In this document: positions 23,866-36,200 of the stretch, one piece after another
Position numbering within the stretch: the first letter of the stretch is position 1
Layout of the letters: each line of letters begins with the position of its first letter
Source of the DNA: Pilatotrama ljubarskyi
Taxonomy: Eukaryota; Basidiomycota; Agaricomycetes; Polyporales; Polyporaceae
Assembly (NCBI GenBank): GCA_022385805.1
Contig: MU277755.1
Span: 42,977-106,976 of the forward strand
Direction of reading: 5' to 3'
Length of the DNA: 64,000 bases
Made by a program: the position numbers and the translations under genes
Notes under the pieces: model-generated
Told to the model about the DNA's origin: nothing
The model's database searches: none
The model's input: the letters and a program-made list of their open reading frames with translations, nothing else

Positions 23866-26800
23866 ATGAATACGGAAGGTCCAAGTAGGCCACAGGCGAC
23901 CTCTGCTATACCCATTCCTCCTCCATCTCCCCGACCGTACTTCACCGACGCTTCTCGAGACTTAGTCGGCTCACCTGAACAAATCCATATCCAGGATGCC
24001 GGTCTCTACGCATTCATGGACACCGAGACGACGCCCTCGCCACTCACGGCTGACCAACCTAGGCCAGGTATCGAATCCAGACCAAGCTACCAATCACGGC
24101 CCAGCTTCCAGCGCAGCGTCTCCACCTCATCGCCGAATCCCAAAAGGGGCGATCCTGTCACCCGCGTTCAGGAGTTGGCAGCCAGCTTCCTTAGACGCTC
24201 ACACCGCGACCAACCTCGGGAGCGCGAATGGACTGTGTTCGGCCAACTAATGGAGGACGAGGCCCATCTGCGTGTCTCCTCCACGCCAAGGACGCCTGGG
24301 ACTGCACGCTCCACAAAGCTCAACACACCCCGGCCCGTCAATGAAGACTTGCAATCGTACTTTGAAGGGAACACCTCCGCTACCGACAATCGCGATCCCT
24401 TTGTCACCCTTCCCTCACAGGAGACTGCTGAAGGACGCGTTGGGTCCCCCGCAGGAGGAGAACCTGAATATATGCACGACACGAACCACAGTGACGATGA
24501 TTCGGACGATTCTGACGCGGACCCTACTGCCCGAAAGCCAGCCTCCACTTCTCAGGCGCGACGCAGATGGCACTTCATGCCCCCGATACCCACTCTGTCT
24601 CCCTTATACCGGAACATCTTGAAGTGTTCCATTGCCTACTTCATCGGATCCTTGTTCACTTTCTCTCCATACCTATCCGGATTCATCGCGGATATCACCG
24701 GGGACGGACCTGGCGAGCGAATCCCCTCTCCGTCGGGACACATGGTCGCCACAGTGTGCGTAATGAGCTCTGGTTCCTTGAAGTTGAAGTTCGGTGCTGA
24801 CTATGTCGCAGGGCTGTGTACTTCAATCCGGCGAAGACATTGGGCGGGATGGTCGAAGCCGACGTATTCTGCACTATGGGCCTCCTATTCGCTACTTTCG
24901 TCTCCTTGACGAGTATGACCGTCTACTGGTTCTTTGAGCGGCAACCAGGGTTGGAATGGCTCGCCGACATACTCGTTCTACTGATGATCGGGATCGGAAT
25001 GTCATTCGTAGCCTGGATGAAGGTTTGGATGGCGAAGCCAACCTTCAATACCGGTAGGGAGCAAATGTCCACATACTAGTGGTTCACCCGCTGATGGAGG
25101 CGTCAGCCTGCAGCATGACGGCCATCATCCTCTTTGTTGTGTAAGTAGTACATGCCATCATCAACTCCAGGTACTAATCGTGGATTGCGTTAGTGTGGTC
25201 AAGGAAGGAGGTCTCCAGACGCTCATGCAAGTCGCGTTCATTGTCATCGTCGGCGCAATCATCTCCAACGCAGTCTGCCTGCTCATTTGGCCGCAAAGAG
25301 CGACGAAGAACCTCCAGAATAACATGACAAAGACGCTAGAGTCTTTCTCGACGCTTCTGGGCATGCTGACGCAGACCTTCCTTCTTGAAGAGCCGCACGG
25401 CTTCAGTGCCGAGAAGCTGCAGCGCGCGGTTGAAAACCATCAGTCATCTTTCACAAGCCTGAAGAAGAGCTTGGACGAAGCGCATTCTGAGCGATTCTTC
25501 GGAGGGCCGGGACGTCCCGGGGATGAGGCCCAGCTCCGCGGAAGTTCCGGACAAGCCTATCAGGACGCGATCGACAGCCTCAACCGACTTGGCCAGCACT
25601 TGAACGGTCTTAGAAGTGGAATCAGCTTACAGCACGAGATCATCAAGGGCTACAGGGAAGGCAAGGTCGTGCTGAAGAACACCTCGCGGGATCGTACCGG
25701 AGATCCATCGACAGCGAATGGGAAAGGAAAGCTTGTGGACGCAAGCATTGCATCCGCGTCCGCCCTCGACGAGGAGACTTCCTTGCTGCAAGCGGCGGCG
25801 ACTGTTTTCGGCGATTTGATGGACGACCTCGGTCCACCGCTCAAGGCACTCTCGGTGAGTTGCTCAGTCCTCCGCCCGATGTACTGCGAGCTGTCACTGA
25901 AACTCCGCCATAAAGACAACATGCACGACGACCCTCAAGCGTCTACGGGATGCATTCGTACACCCTCGCGACAATCATGATAGGACGACTATGCAAGCGG
26001 CCGACTTTCACGAGCTCTCTGAGAACGTGGAGCGCGCCCTGTTCACTTTTGAGAGCACCTCCAACCACGCTGTGCTGCGCCTATACCGTAGTGGCAACGT
26101 GTCAGGCGTCGATTCCCGCGCCTCCATCGCATCGTTGACCTCGGATAATCAGGTCCTAGCAGGAGACGAAGGCGAACACGTCTTCTTGGTATACTTGTGA
26201 GTTATCCCGCTGTCCAGCTGGCTGGAAGTACTAACGAGCAGTTCCGCAGTTACATCTTCACGCTGCAAGAGTTCTCTAGGGAGCTCATCTCGCTTATCGA
26301 TGCCATGAGTCGCGTTTGCAGTATCGAGCGTGCCAACGCAGCCCGCAGTGGTTTGTGGGGAAAGGTCAAGGGCGCCGTGCTGTTCAGCTCTCGACTTCGT
26401 AGCACCGTGGGACGTGGTACGAGGGAGAAACGCTCCAAGAGCATGCGCAAACGACTATGTAAGTCGTCATGCTGTCACGGTGACGTTTGTGCTCACGATG
26501 TCTGCTCCCAGCCGCGTTCTTCGTGCCTCAGCAGCCGCACCGGGCGGTGTCCTTCCCTAAAGTCACTCCGCATGCCCCCAACACGATCCAAACGCCCGCA
26601 CGAGAGAACCTCACGTTCGTTGGGCGGGTGAAGCAATCGCTCTGGGCTCTCGGCGCGCGCTTGAAGCAACAAGACATGAAGTACGCGATCAAGGCCGGTA
26701 TGGCGACTGCTATGCTGGCAGCTCCTGCGTTCTTCGAACGCACAAGGCCGGTGTTTGTGGAGTATAGAGGCGAGTGGGCTTTGATCTCGGTGAGTGACGT

Positions 26801-28422
26801 CGACTTTCACTTCGTTCCGAAGTCGGACATCGCTCATGCGTGGCTCTAGTTCTTTGTGGTCATCTCTCCCACCATCGGCGCGGTAAGTGATCTTGGGTAC
26901 GGTCTACCTTCGCCGAGTCTAATAATGTTCATCGTATAGACGAACTATCTCGGCGTCCACCGCGTGTTAGGAACTTTGTAAGACAGTGCCCCTGCACTTA
27001 CTGGATTGCCGTGCAGACTGCTCATTTATCTAGGTTCGGTGCGGCGACCGCCTTCGCTATCTGGTCGCTCTTCCCTGAGAACCCATATGTCCTGTCAATC
27101 TTCGGCTTCTTCTACTCCATTCCCTGTTTCTACTATATCGTCGCCAAGCCTCAATACGCCACGTCCGCCCGCTTCGTGCTCCTCACTTACAATCTGACGT
27201 GTCTGTATTGGTGAGTAATCTCATGCTCTACGCGACTGGCTAGCCGAGTCACGGTGTACCTTCAGCTACAATCTGCGTCAAAAGGACGTCGCCGTCTTCG
27301 ACATCGCGTTCCATCGTGCTGTGGCCGTGACCGTGGGGGTCGTATGGGCCGCGATCGTGTCGCGGTACTGGTGGCCCGCTGAAGCCAGACGCGAGCTCAG
27401 TCGAGCCCTCGGAGAGTGCGTTGCCTCATTCTTGATCTGTCGGCCCCAAGGCTGATGGCGATATGCCAGGTTCTGCTTGAACATGGGATGGCTCTACACG
27501 CGCTTGGTGGCGTTCAACTCGTTCTCGGACCACGAGCTCCAGCTGCATACTATCCAGGAGGAAAGCTCGCCTACGGAGGAGAGCCACCTCTTGACTGTCA
27601 ACCCTGCTCTCTCTCATTCCATACAGCACTTCATGGCGATGTGAGGCGTCCTGCTCGGTCGTGTGAAGATGTGTGGACTGACCCGGCGACAGGGAGCTGC
27701 ACCTTCAGATTAAGCTGATCGAACTCCAGGGCCTCCTGTCCCAGACCCAGCACGAGCCGCGTCTCAAGGGACCGTTCCCGGTCGCACTCTACAGGTCCAT
27801 CTTGACGAGCCTGCAGACTATCCTGGACAGGATGCATAGCATGCGATGTGTGACCTCTCGTGAGGAATGGTGCGTCTTGAAGCTCTATCCCGATGCACGT
27901 TCACGCTGACCGCGACCTCTAGGCACACGGTAGATAGGACCGTCCGTAGCCAGAAAGCGGCCCGTCACTAACCCTGGTTGTCTTCGCAGACCGTTAGGCG
28001 CGACTTCATCATCCCCGTCAACAGGGAACGACGGGAGATGGTCGGGAACGTCATCCTCTACTTCTCCACGCTTGCCGCAGCCTTCAGGCTCAAGTCCCCA
28101 CTCCCTCCCTACCTGCCCCCGGCGGAGAACTCGCGGCAGCGACTGGTGCTCCACACATAACCGCTCCCTCGGCCGTTCCGTTGCTGACGATCCCCGGCAG
28201 GTCGACGCGATCCGCAAGCTCGACGTCGTGCGGAACCGCGACATCAAGGGCTCGCGGCACCTGCTCTTCTTTGCGTACGCGCTCACCATGAAGGCCGTCA
28301 TCCAGGAGCTGGACTACCTCGGCCGGACGCTGCAGGACGCGTTCGGCGTGATCGGCGAGTCGCGCGAGGCGTTCGAGGCTCTCTTCGAGTATCATCAGCC
28401 CGACGCGAGCGCCACCGTGTAG
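23866..28422 (+). CDS. bre4: Bre4-like membrane transporter (ER transporter 6TM N-terminal, DUF2421/FUSC-like)
   Basis: A gene of more than ten exons encodes roughly 1,200 residues. A polar, Ser/Pro-rich N-terminal tail (about 240 residues, acidic patch SDDDSDDSD) precedes a first membrane block at nt 24600-25300 (ILKCSIAYFIGSLFTFSPYL, FATFVSLTSMTVYWFF, ILVLLMIGIGMSFVAWM, FIVIVGAIISNAVCLLIWP). A long cytoplasmic helical segment follows. A second block at nt 26690-27400 contains YAIKAGMATAMLAAPAFF, WALISFFVVISPTIGATNY and VAVTVGVVWAAIVSRYWWP. A C-terminal soluble DUF2421-like domain ends at 28422. This two-block layout is that of yeast-type Bre4 (brefeldin A sensitivity) proteins, related to aromatic-acid and aluminium-activated malate transporters. 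The substrate is unknown. The start MNTEGPSRPQ at 23866 was chosen; an in-frame upstream ATG at 23764 is less likely. No lesion was found. Confidence 0.82.
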
Positions 28423-29801
28423 CGGTCGCGGTGGTCCGATGGATGGACACGCACAGTACGGTTAGATGCGCTGCAGTGCCGTGTCTCTTTTGCGTCATAG
28501 ACTCTCCTGGATAGACTTTGGTACGCCGTCGTTCCTCGGCGCTGCACATCAATGTGGCTGCGATGGACTCTTCCTCTCTCTTCCTTCAAGGCTCGTTGCA
28601 ATAGGGACGTTGACCCTACCTCGGCATTGGCCTGAACGGTCAGATTTGAACGCTTGAACGCTCGACGGCGAGAAAGCAACACGGAAACTCTTTGTAAATA
28701 TCGGCGAGGATTTTTGTCACAGGTGGTGATACACGTCTATGGATCGTTCTCGAGCCCGGCCCAAACAGCAGCAAGACCGCGCGCCGTCGCCTCGAGTCCG
28801 ACGGCCGTAAGGGGATAGAGAAAAGCGGGAACGGCGCCGACAAGCAAGGCCCTGTAAAAAGCGAGCTCGAGCGGCGGCGCGAAAAGCAAAAGCAAATGCG
28901 CGACCTGAAGCTTGAAGGCGGAAAGCGAAGAGAGGGGATCGACGGAGGCAGACGTTCGCGAGCGGCCCTGAATACAACCGGTACGGTGAACGGATGGATG
29001 GATCCGGAGCGAAGCCAAGTACCCAAAGTTCGCTACTAGCAGCGGGATGCCCCGGGGCTGCGTCGAACGCGGATCTGCGCGCGGAGCTGGAGCGCATGGA
29101 ACGCCAGGCGCCGGGGCGAGAAGCAGAAGGGGAAGCAGAAGCAAAAGCAGAAGAGGATGGGGAGCGGAGGCTTGAAGGTATACAGAGCAGAGAGAAATTG
29201 CAGGGAACGGAGATGGAGATGGAGGACTCGGACAGGGAGAGAGAGAATGAGATTGAGAGGAAACGCGGTCTAGTCGACCGGGACGGCGCATGGGTGGGGG
29301 TTGCAGGGCAGAGAGAGTGAGCGTGATGTGAATGTGTGGGGGTTGTATATATGATGGGATGCGTACGGACGGACGGAAGAGACGACGACGAGAGAGGCGC
29401 GACAGACAAAATGAGGGACAGCAGTGGGAGGGGTATGCACGGAACGCACTGGGGGAATGTGGGCACAGGCACTCGAGCACAGAGACTGGGATGCAAAGGC
29501 AAGGCAGGGCAAAGTGGGTGGGTGGGTGGTACAACTCGGCAAAAAAAGTCCAAGAAACAACACACGGAAGCGTCGAACTGATCATCATCATCCTACACAC
29601 GCGTATATCTAACGGAGTGGACAGGCACGCCGTTTCTTTTTTTCGCAGAGCCCTGCCCGCGGGTCGGTCTTCCTCGTCTATCCCCATCTTCCTCTTCCTC
29701 TTCTCCATCGCACTTCCCGCTTCCTCGACTCACTTCCTGCATCTCGCACGGACCGTCGGATGGACGCACGAAGATCAAGATCAGCACCGAAGCGCACCCC
29801 G
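28423..29801. other. Long convergent intergenic region, purine-rich
   Basis: These 1.38 kb lie between the 3' ends of Bre4 (+) and the HSF gene (-). The plus strand is purine-rich, with imperfect GAAGCAGAAGCAAAAGC-type repeats near 29115-29160 and GAGAGAGAGAATGAGA near 29237. Long open frames on the minus strand are Ser/Pro/Leu low-complexity and follow from this composition. Confidence 0.45.
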
Positions 29802-32800
29802 TCAGCTCGACGGCTGCTTCGTCATCGACGGGATCGACAGCATCGGCAGCTGCCCCCTCGACAACGACCCGATATTCGGCACCTCCTCGCGCCTCGGCCC
29901 GCCGCCATTCCCCATGCTCCCCACGCCTCCCAGCGCGCCCAAGCCCGATCCTCCCGGCGAGCTCCCGCCCGCCCCGCGCGGCGCGAGCCCGCTCCCGCTG
30001 CGCGGCCGCGTCTGCGGCCAGCTCGTCAGGCCGTACCCGAGCGGGGCGCTGTCGCTCCGCGCGCGGCTGCCCTTCTTCAGGGTGGACGAGGAGCTCGCGG
30101 ACCCGCCGGACGAGCCGTCCGCGGTGCCGGGCACGGAGAACGACGTGGACGAGCCGGGGCCCGTGCGCTGGCGCTTCGCGCCGATGCGGTCCTCAAAGTC
30201 CATCGGCCCGGGCGAGGGCGGGAGCGGCGTCGCGAGCGCGTTCTCGTACCGCGCCGTGCTCACGCCGTGCATCCCGTGGTGCGGGTGGTGGTGCGGGTGT
30301 TGGTGCTGGTGCGCGTGGGCGTGGGGATGCTGGTGCGCGTGGTGCGAGTGCGCGTGGTGCGTGGCGGCCGGGGGCGGCGGCGCGTGCATGCCGCTGCCGT
30401 CGTAACTCGGGATGTGCTGGTACGAGTGCTGGCGCGAGAGCGAGTGCGGTGTGTGCGCGTGCGCGTGCTGGTGCTGGGTGTGGTGCGACGGGAACTCGGC
30501 CGTCGTCGGGCTCGAGCCGGGGCTGAGCGAGTGCAGCGAGTGCAGGCCGCTGTTGGGCAGCGACGAGAGCGAGGGGAAGTGGGACGTCGGCGGGGCGGAG
30601 CTCGTCGGGGACGTGACGTATATGTTCGGGCTCTCGCCGTTATCTAAAATGTCCGTCGGGAACGGCACCGGCACTGCGCGCAGCCGCGGCTCGACGTCAG
30701 CACCCTCCCCTTACACGACTACGAAAACGCGGGAAGGGACGCACCGCTACCGGGGAAGCTCTTGACGACGAAATCGTACATGACCTTCGTCACGCCCGCG
30801 AGCCGCTCGACCTTGCCGCGCTCCTGCTGAAACGCGATCATGAGTCGGCGGTTGTCCTCGCGCATCTGCGAGAGCTGCGCGGCGACCTCGCCGGGCAGCT
30901 CGACGCGGTGCTTGAGCGACGGGTCCGGCTCTAGCGCCTTGCGCTTGATCTCCTCGAGCAGGTCCGGGCGGCCGCGCAGGAACTTGTGGTGCGAGAACTC
31001 CCAGGTCTGGACGTCGGCGGACGTGCGCTGGGCGCGCGGCGTCTGCGGAGACCCGACGGTGCGCGTTCAGCGAGCGCGCGATGTGTAGGGGAATGACCGG
31101 GACTCACGCGGTTGATCTTGTGGAAGCCGTACATGTTCAGCTGCCGCACGAAGCTCGAGAACTACACCCGAGAGAGACGGTCAACCTCGCTGCCACCGAA
31201 GCAAACGGGATGTACTGACGTTGTTGTGCTTGAAGTGCGAACCGAGGATCGTGCGGCTGAACTCGCCGACGTTGGACACGACGAAGCTAGAGCGAGCGGG
31301 GAAAAGCAGGGAAAAAAGAGGGCGACGGTCGGAACGCGGACACAACACGGCGCGAGAGTAGTTACCTTGTCCCGTGTTCCGTCCAGTTGATGAATTGAGA
31401 CGATTTAGGGTCGTTGATCATCCTACGGGAGAGGACGGGTCAGCGATGGTGGATTCCGATGAAAGCTATTAACGTCTAGTCGTAGTCTGCGCGCTGCGAG
31501 ATGACCATCCGCTAGCGACGACCCTCTTGGTACCGCCGATGAGCTCCAGAAGATATTCGCAAGGGATTGGTACCAGCAAAAAGCCTCTCGCCGAAAAACG
31601 GTGGCATCGAGAATAGGACATCCGGACTCCTGGATCAACCTCCGCAACACCGATAGCCTCTGCGCACGCAGTCAAGCACGAGCGGCCGCATGCATGTCCA
31701 TATGCACTGAGCATCCAGCACGCGTTCCACACGCTGCGACGCAGCCCAACGCACGCCGTGTCCCCGCGCGTAGCACGCCTTCAGTGCCGGGTACGCACTG
31801 CGACTAAGCGCCTACACGAATACACGGGCGCGTACGCCCTTGACCGATGGCGCCGTGTCCGAGCGCTGCCACCGCGGCGACACGACGGCGCGCGCGCTCC
31901 CAAACAGGAATCGCGCGTCGAAGCCCACGCCGCACGCAAGCTAGCGCGACAGAATAGACTTTGCAGCACAAAAACAGACACTCACTGGTACAGCTTCGTC
32001 ACAAAGTTGTTGGTCCCGAGCGGCTTGTTGTTGAGCACGCCGAGCGACGGCTGCGCGGCCGCGCCCCCTCCGGAGCCGGCGTGGGCGGCAGAGCCGGTAG
32101 CGATCTGGCCCTCCATGGGTTTGATGCCGTCGTCGCCCTCGCCGCCGGAATTGCTGCCGTCGATGGGGCTGCCGTCGGGGTCAAGGCCGGCATAACCCAT
32201 GTCGACCTCGTCGTACACGCCAGCGCTGGAGCCGGGGGGGCCGCCGGCGTCGGGGCCGAGGTCGTAGGGGGACTCCTCGACGGAGGTGGCGAGCGGGGCG
32301 AGGGTGGTGTAGCTGCGCTTGCGGGGGACGGACTTTTCGGAAGAGGAGGAGGAGCGGGAGGAGGTGAGGCGCTTGGGCGGGGGTGCGCCGTACGCGTCCG
32401 AGTAGTGCTCGGGGTCGTAGCGGACGCCGTGGGCGTCGGGCGGGGCGAACTGGAAGGGCTGCTGGAGGTGGGAGTGGTGGTGGGCGACGAGGCCGGAGCC
32501 GGGGCCGGCGGAAGGAGAGATGGGTGTGATGGGAGAGACGTGGGAGCTGGCGTGGGTGGAGGGATGCGGGGAGGGGTTGATGGGGGAGAGGTTTGTGGGG
32601 GAGGTGACGGAGAGGGAGGAGAGGTTGAGGGAGAGCGCGGTCTTGTCTGCGCCGGGTCTATGGTGGTCAGCGAGGGAGTCGGACATGGAGGACTGGCTGG
32701 AGTGCTGGGAAGGATGCTGGTGCTGGTGCTGGTGCTGGTGATGTTGCTGGTGCTGGTGCTGGTGGTGCTGGTGGAAGTAGGACTGGTAGGGCTGCTGCTC

Positions 32801-33001
32801 GCTGAGGGAGGAGGCGGGGGATGCGGGGGAGGGGAAGGAGGACTGGTTCTGGGGCGGGGGGAGGAGGTGCGCGGAAGACTGCTGGGACCATTGGCTGGCG
32901 GACTGGGACTGGGACTGGGACTGCTGCTGCTGCTGGTGGGAGTAGGGAGCGTCGTTGGAGGACATGGCGGCGGAGGAATAGTGGGCGGGTGCGCTGTCCA
33001 T
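29802..33001 (-). CDS. HSF-type transcription factor (Hsf1-like)
   Basis: Six exons (33001-31986, 31422-31366, 31286-31220, 31161-31108, 31042-30751, 30643-29802) join in phase to 775 residues. The heat-shock-factor DNA-binding domain spans about residues 325-430: NNFVTKLYQMINDPKSSQF, INWTEHGTSFVVSNVGEF, SHFKHNNFSSFVRQLNMYGF (recognition helix) and EFSHHKFLRGRPDLL. It is split over four exons. A heptad-like coiled coil (residues about 440-485, ELPGEVAAQLRQMREDNRRL) would mediate oligomerisation. The N-terminal 320 residues are Gln/Ser/His-rich. The C-terminal 280 contain a strongly His-rich tract (nt about 30480-30270) and Ser/Gly-rich stretches that may be activation regions. Hsf1 is favoured, but the internal position of the domain leaves Sfl1-like factors possible. 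The first intron is unusually long (563 nt). Confidence 0.85.
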
Positions 33002-33184
33002 GGGAGAACGAGAGGGCAATCAGGCGATCAGCATGCAGCCGCGAGCCAGGCGGCAGGCAGGACAGGGCAGGTGGGCGGGTAGGATCTAGCGAGCAGAGCG
33101 ATGGGCGCGTCCGGGGAGAGCGAGATTGCGTGCGGCGGGGGACATGCGACGGCGGGGACGCGGAGGGAGGGGCGGGGGACGGGG

Positions 33185-33237
33185 AGGACGGGGGGCGGGG
33201 CGGGGCGGAGAGGGCGAGGGCGAGGGCGAGGGCGAGA
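33185..33237 (+). repeat. G-rich tract with GGGCGA repeats upstream of the HSF gene
   Basis: At least seven runs of three or more G lie within about 50 bp, partly as tandem GAGGGC units. The tract is about 190-240 bp before the HSF ATG, with the G-rich strand opposite to the mRNA sense. It fits the simple G-quadruplex pattern. Confidence 0.6.
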
Positions 33238-36200
33238 GAGAGAGGAAGAAGGAGAAGAGAAGAAGAGCGAGAGCGGACAGCGATTCAAATAATATAAAGC
33301 GAGCTACTATCAGCATATTATCGAGATTCGTTTTGCAGATGGGAGCCCTTATTTTGCCTTTCTGCCGCACTCGCCCTCTGATCTCTCAATCCTCCGCCGG
33401 CGCATGCGCAGGTGATCGCGTGTGCGTGCGCAGGAGAGACACACCGTAGCAGCTGCTGCCCAGCTTCGCGCCTGCTTTGCTCGCCGTCCGATGCGCTGCT
33501 CGTCCCGACGGGCTCCGTTCTAGCACGCCCTTCCATCTCCCCTGCCCGGCGTCCTACTCGCCCTCTCCCACCCCTCCGACGACTCCCCTCCGGCTTTTCA
33601 CCCGGCCGCAGCACCGTCCATCACGCTCGCGCTCTCGCCCCATCACCGGCATCCTCATCTCTATCAACTGATCCTCCTCAGCCCTCCGACCTCAGACCAC
33701 CCTCCTCCTCCAGCGCCAGCCCCTGATATCATGCCGTATCTCCGCGTCTAACCGTCCTCCCCGCCCGGTCCCTCCCCCACGCAGGCGGACCGTCCACAAC
33801 AGTCGCCCACCTCGCACTCCCCCGTACGGCCGTAACCTTCGCATGTTGCAAACTTCTAAACCCGTGGTCTTGCTCCAATTCGTCGGACGGACGTCGGGTC
33901 AGCGTCACGCCTGCTCTGGCTTCAAAGATGCGATAAACCTTGCAATTGCTCCGGCGACGCGACGTCTCGCTCGCGCCCTCCTGCGTGTGAACATCATCCG
34001 TGTACAGCTCATGATGTGGTCGTGGGCTCCTCCCCCTCGGGACGTCACTCACCACAACGCTTCCATCTTTGACTTCCGAGCACAGCTGCTCCTCCAGCCT
34101 AACTTAGCCTTTACACGCGCATCCGACGAGCCCGAGCTGCTCTCGTTCCTGCGACGACTTGCGGGCTCGACGTCAGCACTTCTCCAACGACCTCTTCCAA
34201 CCACTTGCAGCTATCTAGCCTACTACTCTGGTCGCACTCGCACTCGTACACGAGCACGACGCGCCGACCCTCACGTCCCACTGGCTGGCTGGCGGCACCT
34301 CCGGACACCCATCTAGACACCCGTATACGTACACGACTAGCGCTCTCCTCCCCCGTGCGCGTCTTCTCTCCGGTCATGTACACCATAACAGTGTCTGTAT
34401 AGCCTACTTGAGCCGGCCGCCGCAGGGCCTACTCGCCTATCCCAACCCCTCTCGGAGTGCCGGCGCAAATGAAGTCGAACGCACCCTCGAATTTCGAACC
34501 TCAAGGTCTCACGCGTCACCTCGCTCGCCTGACGGTACACAGATGCTGACATTGCTCGTGTGCAGGCGTCTGCCCCGCTGACACCAGACGGCATCATCCG
34601 CCGCCGGGCGCGAACGCGCGGTGTGCCAGGTCCCGCCGGTGGTGTGCGTCTCTTGCCGCATACCGTTGTGGCAGGTCGACCTCTTTGCATCCCGGACACT
34701 CGGTCTACTCGTAAGCTGAGTACTCGAACTTTGCTCGGCGCGGTGTCTCGGGCACATACAGTACGCCCACGTCCACCCAGGCACCAGCATCTCCAGCCGC
34801 CCGTCTCCCACCGCCCGCCGCCTCCTCGCTCCTCGCCTCCGTCCCGGCTCGCTCGACCTCGTCCTCGCACCGCTGATCCCCCTCCTCAGCCTCTTCTCTG
34901 GCGCTCGCGCTTGTATTGTCTAGTACTCGGCCGGCCGGGCTCGCCTGGATCACGCATATGTACCCGAGCGACCCAATACCTACTAGACCCGAGCTTGAGC
35001 TTGAGCTTGAGCTTGTCCTTGTCTCCGCGCTTGTCCGTCTGACTTATCCCCAGTCCGCTTCTCCCGTCTGCTCAGTGTGGCGTTTGACGCTCGAGCTTCG
35101 CATCCGCTGGCGCACCGGAGCGCCCCCTCACCCTGCTCTCGCGAACCTCGCGAACCTCGTGCGCCTGGCCGTCTCGCATCCGCGCCGAACCCGAACCCGA
35201 ACGCGAGCCCCGGCCCTGGTGCGGCGTTTGCGCGGCGGCTGGCTAAACTTCGGGCAGACGCGCGCGGGGCTCTTGTGACATACATACATACGCGAAATGC
35301 AGCAGAGATGGGGTTGCATGCGCTCGAGTGCCAGTGCGCGATGCAGTATCATGGTGATATACGGGCCCGGGGGTGGACAGAGGTGGTGATCGCAGACGGC
35401 GGCGGCGTTGTGGCGTCTGGCGTCTCGAGTCTCGCGGAGGGCTCGGGCCCGGGTGCACGCTCCTTCTCATACTCTTTAGGCCCGGGTTGGTGTGTCGTCT
35501 CGCCCCGCTGTGGACAAGTATCGCCGTCTGCAGGCGACAGTGGGCGGCTGTTTGCAAGATGAAGTACAGCAGACACCGGGAATCTGGCCGGCGGCGGTAA
35601 CGGTCGTGCTAGCTGTCCGGAACGCTCGATGCTCGCTGCAGTGTCGATATACTTATATACAGTATGACCGCTCTTGCAGAAAACAGGAACGAACGCTGGA
35701 CACCGGACGTGAAGCCCTCTCGGAATCGACGTATACACCCTGGGCGCTCAGCGTCACCCGTCATCGATATCTCCGTCTCCATGCATCATCCATCGAGCGT
35801 CCGGCAGCACCCCCGGGTGAGAACGATCACAGCGCGCCGGTCCGCATATGCGTCCCAAGTCGCTCGAGTCCTGCGCAGACGCTGGATCCGGAAGAGCTGC
35901 GAACAGCCAAACAGCCAGAGGTGACGGGCGTAGAGTCTCGCCGATGTCTGTCTTCCCATGGCACGTCTGACGCGTTGGGCATCGTTGCAGCTGTATAGAT
36001 CAAAGGCGTGCACGCCCACTCGCCAATGTTGAACGTTGACGTCGGGCGGACGGACGGACTGGACTCCGACGTGCTGGGATCGCTGCTGCTGGTCGACGTT
36101 GTCTGATTTTCGTCCCCATACGGCCGACGACGTACCCGCAGCGGTATGTCTTGCGACTACTGCTGAGAAGCTGAGGATGGATGTAATATTGATATTCAGG

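Noticed and set aside
28717..29708. Open frames of 280-320 codons on the minus strand between Bre4 and HSF
   Set aside because: Ser/Leu/Pro low-complexity frames arising from a purine/pyrimidine-biased tract; no splice structure or domain.
29760..30647. Open frame of 295 codons, plus strand, opposite the HSF C-terminus
   Set aside because: Arg/Ala/Val low complexity mirroring the HSF exon; no independent start context or domain.
31961..33082. Open frame of 373 codons, plus strand, opposite HSF exon 1
   Set aside because: Gly/Val-rich composition is the mirror of the Gln/Ser/His-rich HSF N-terminus.
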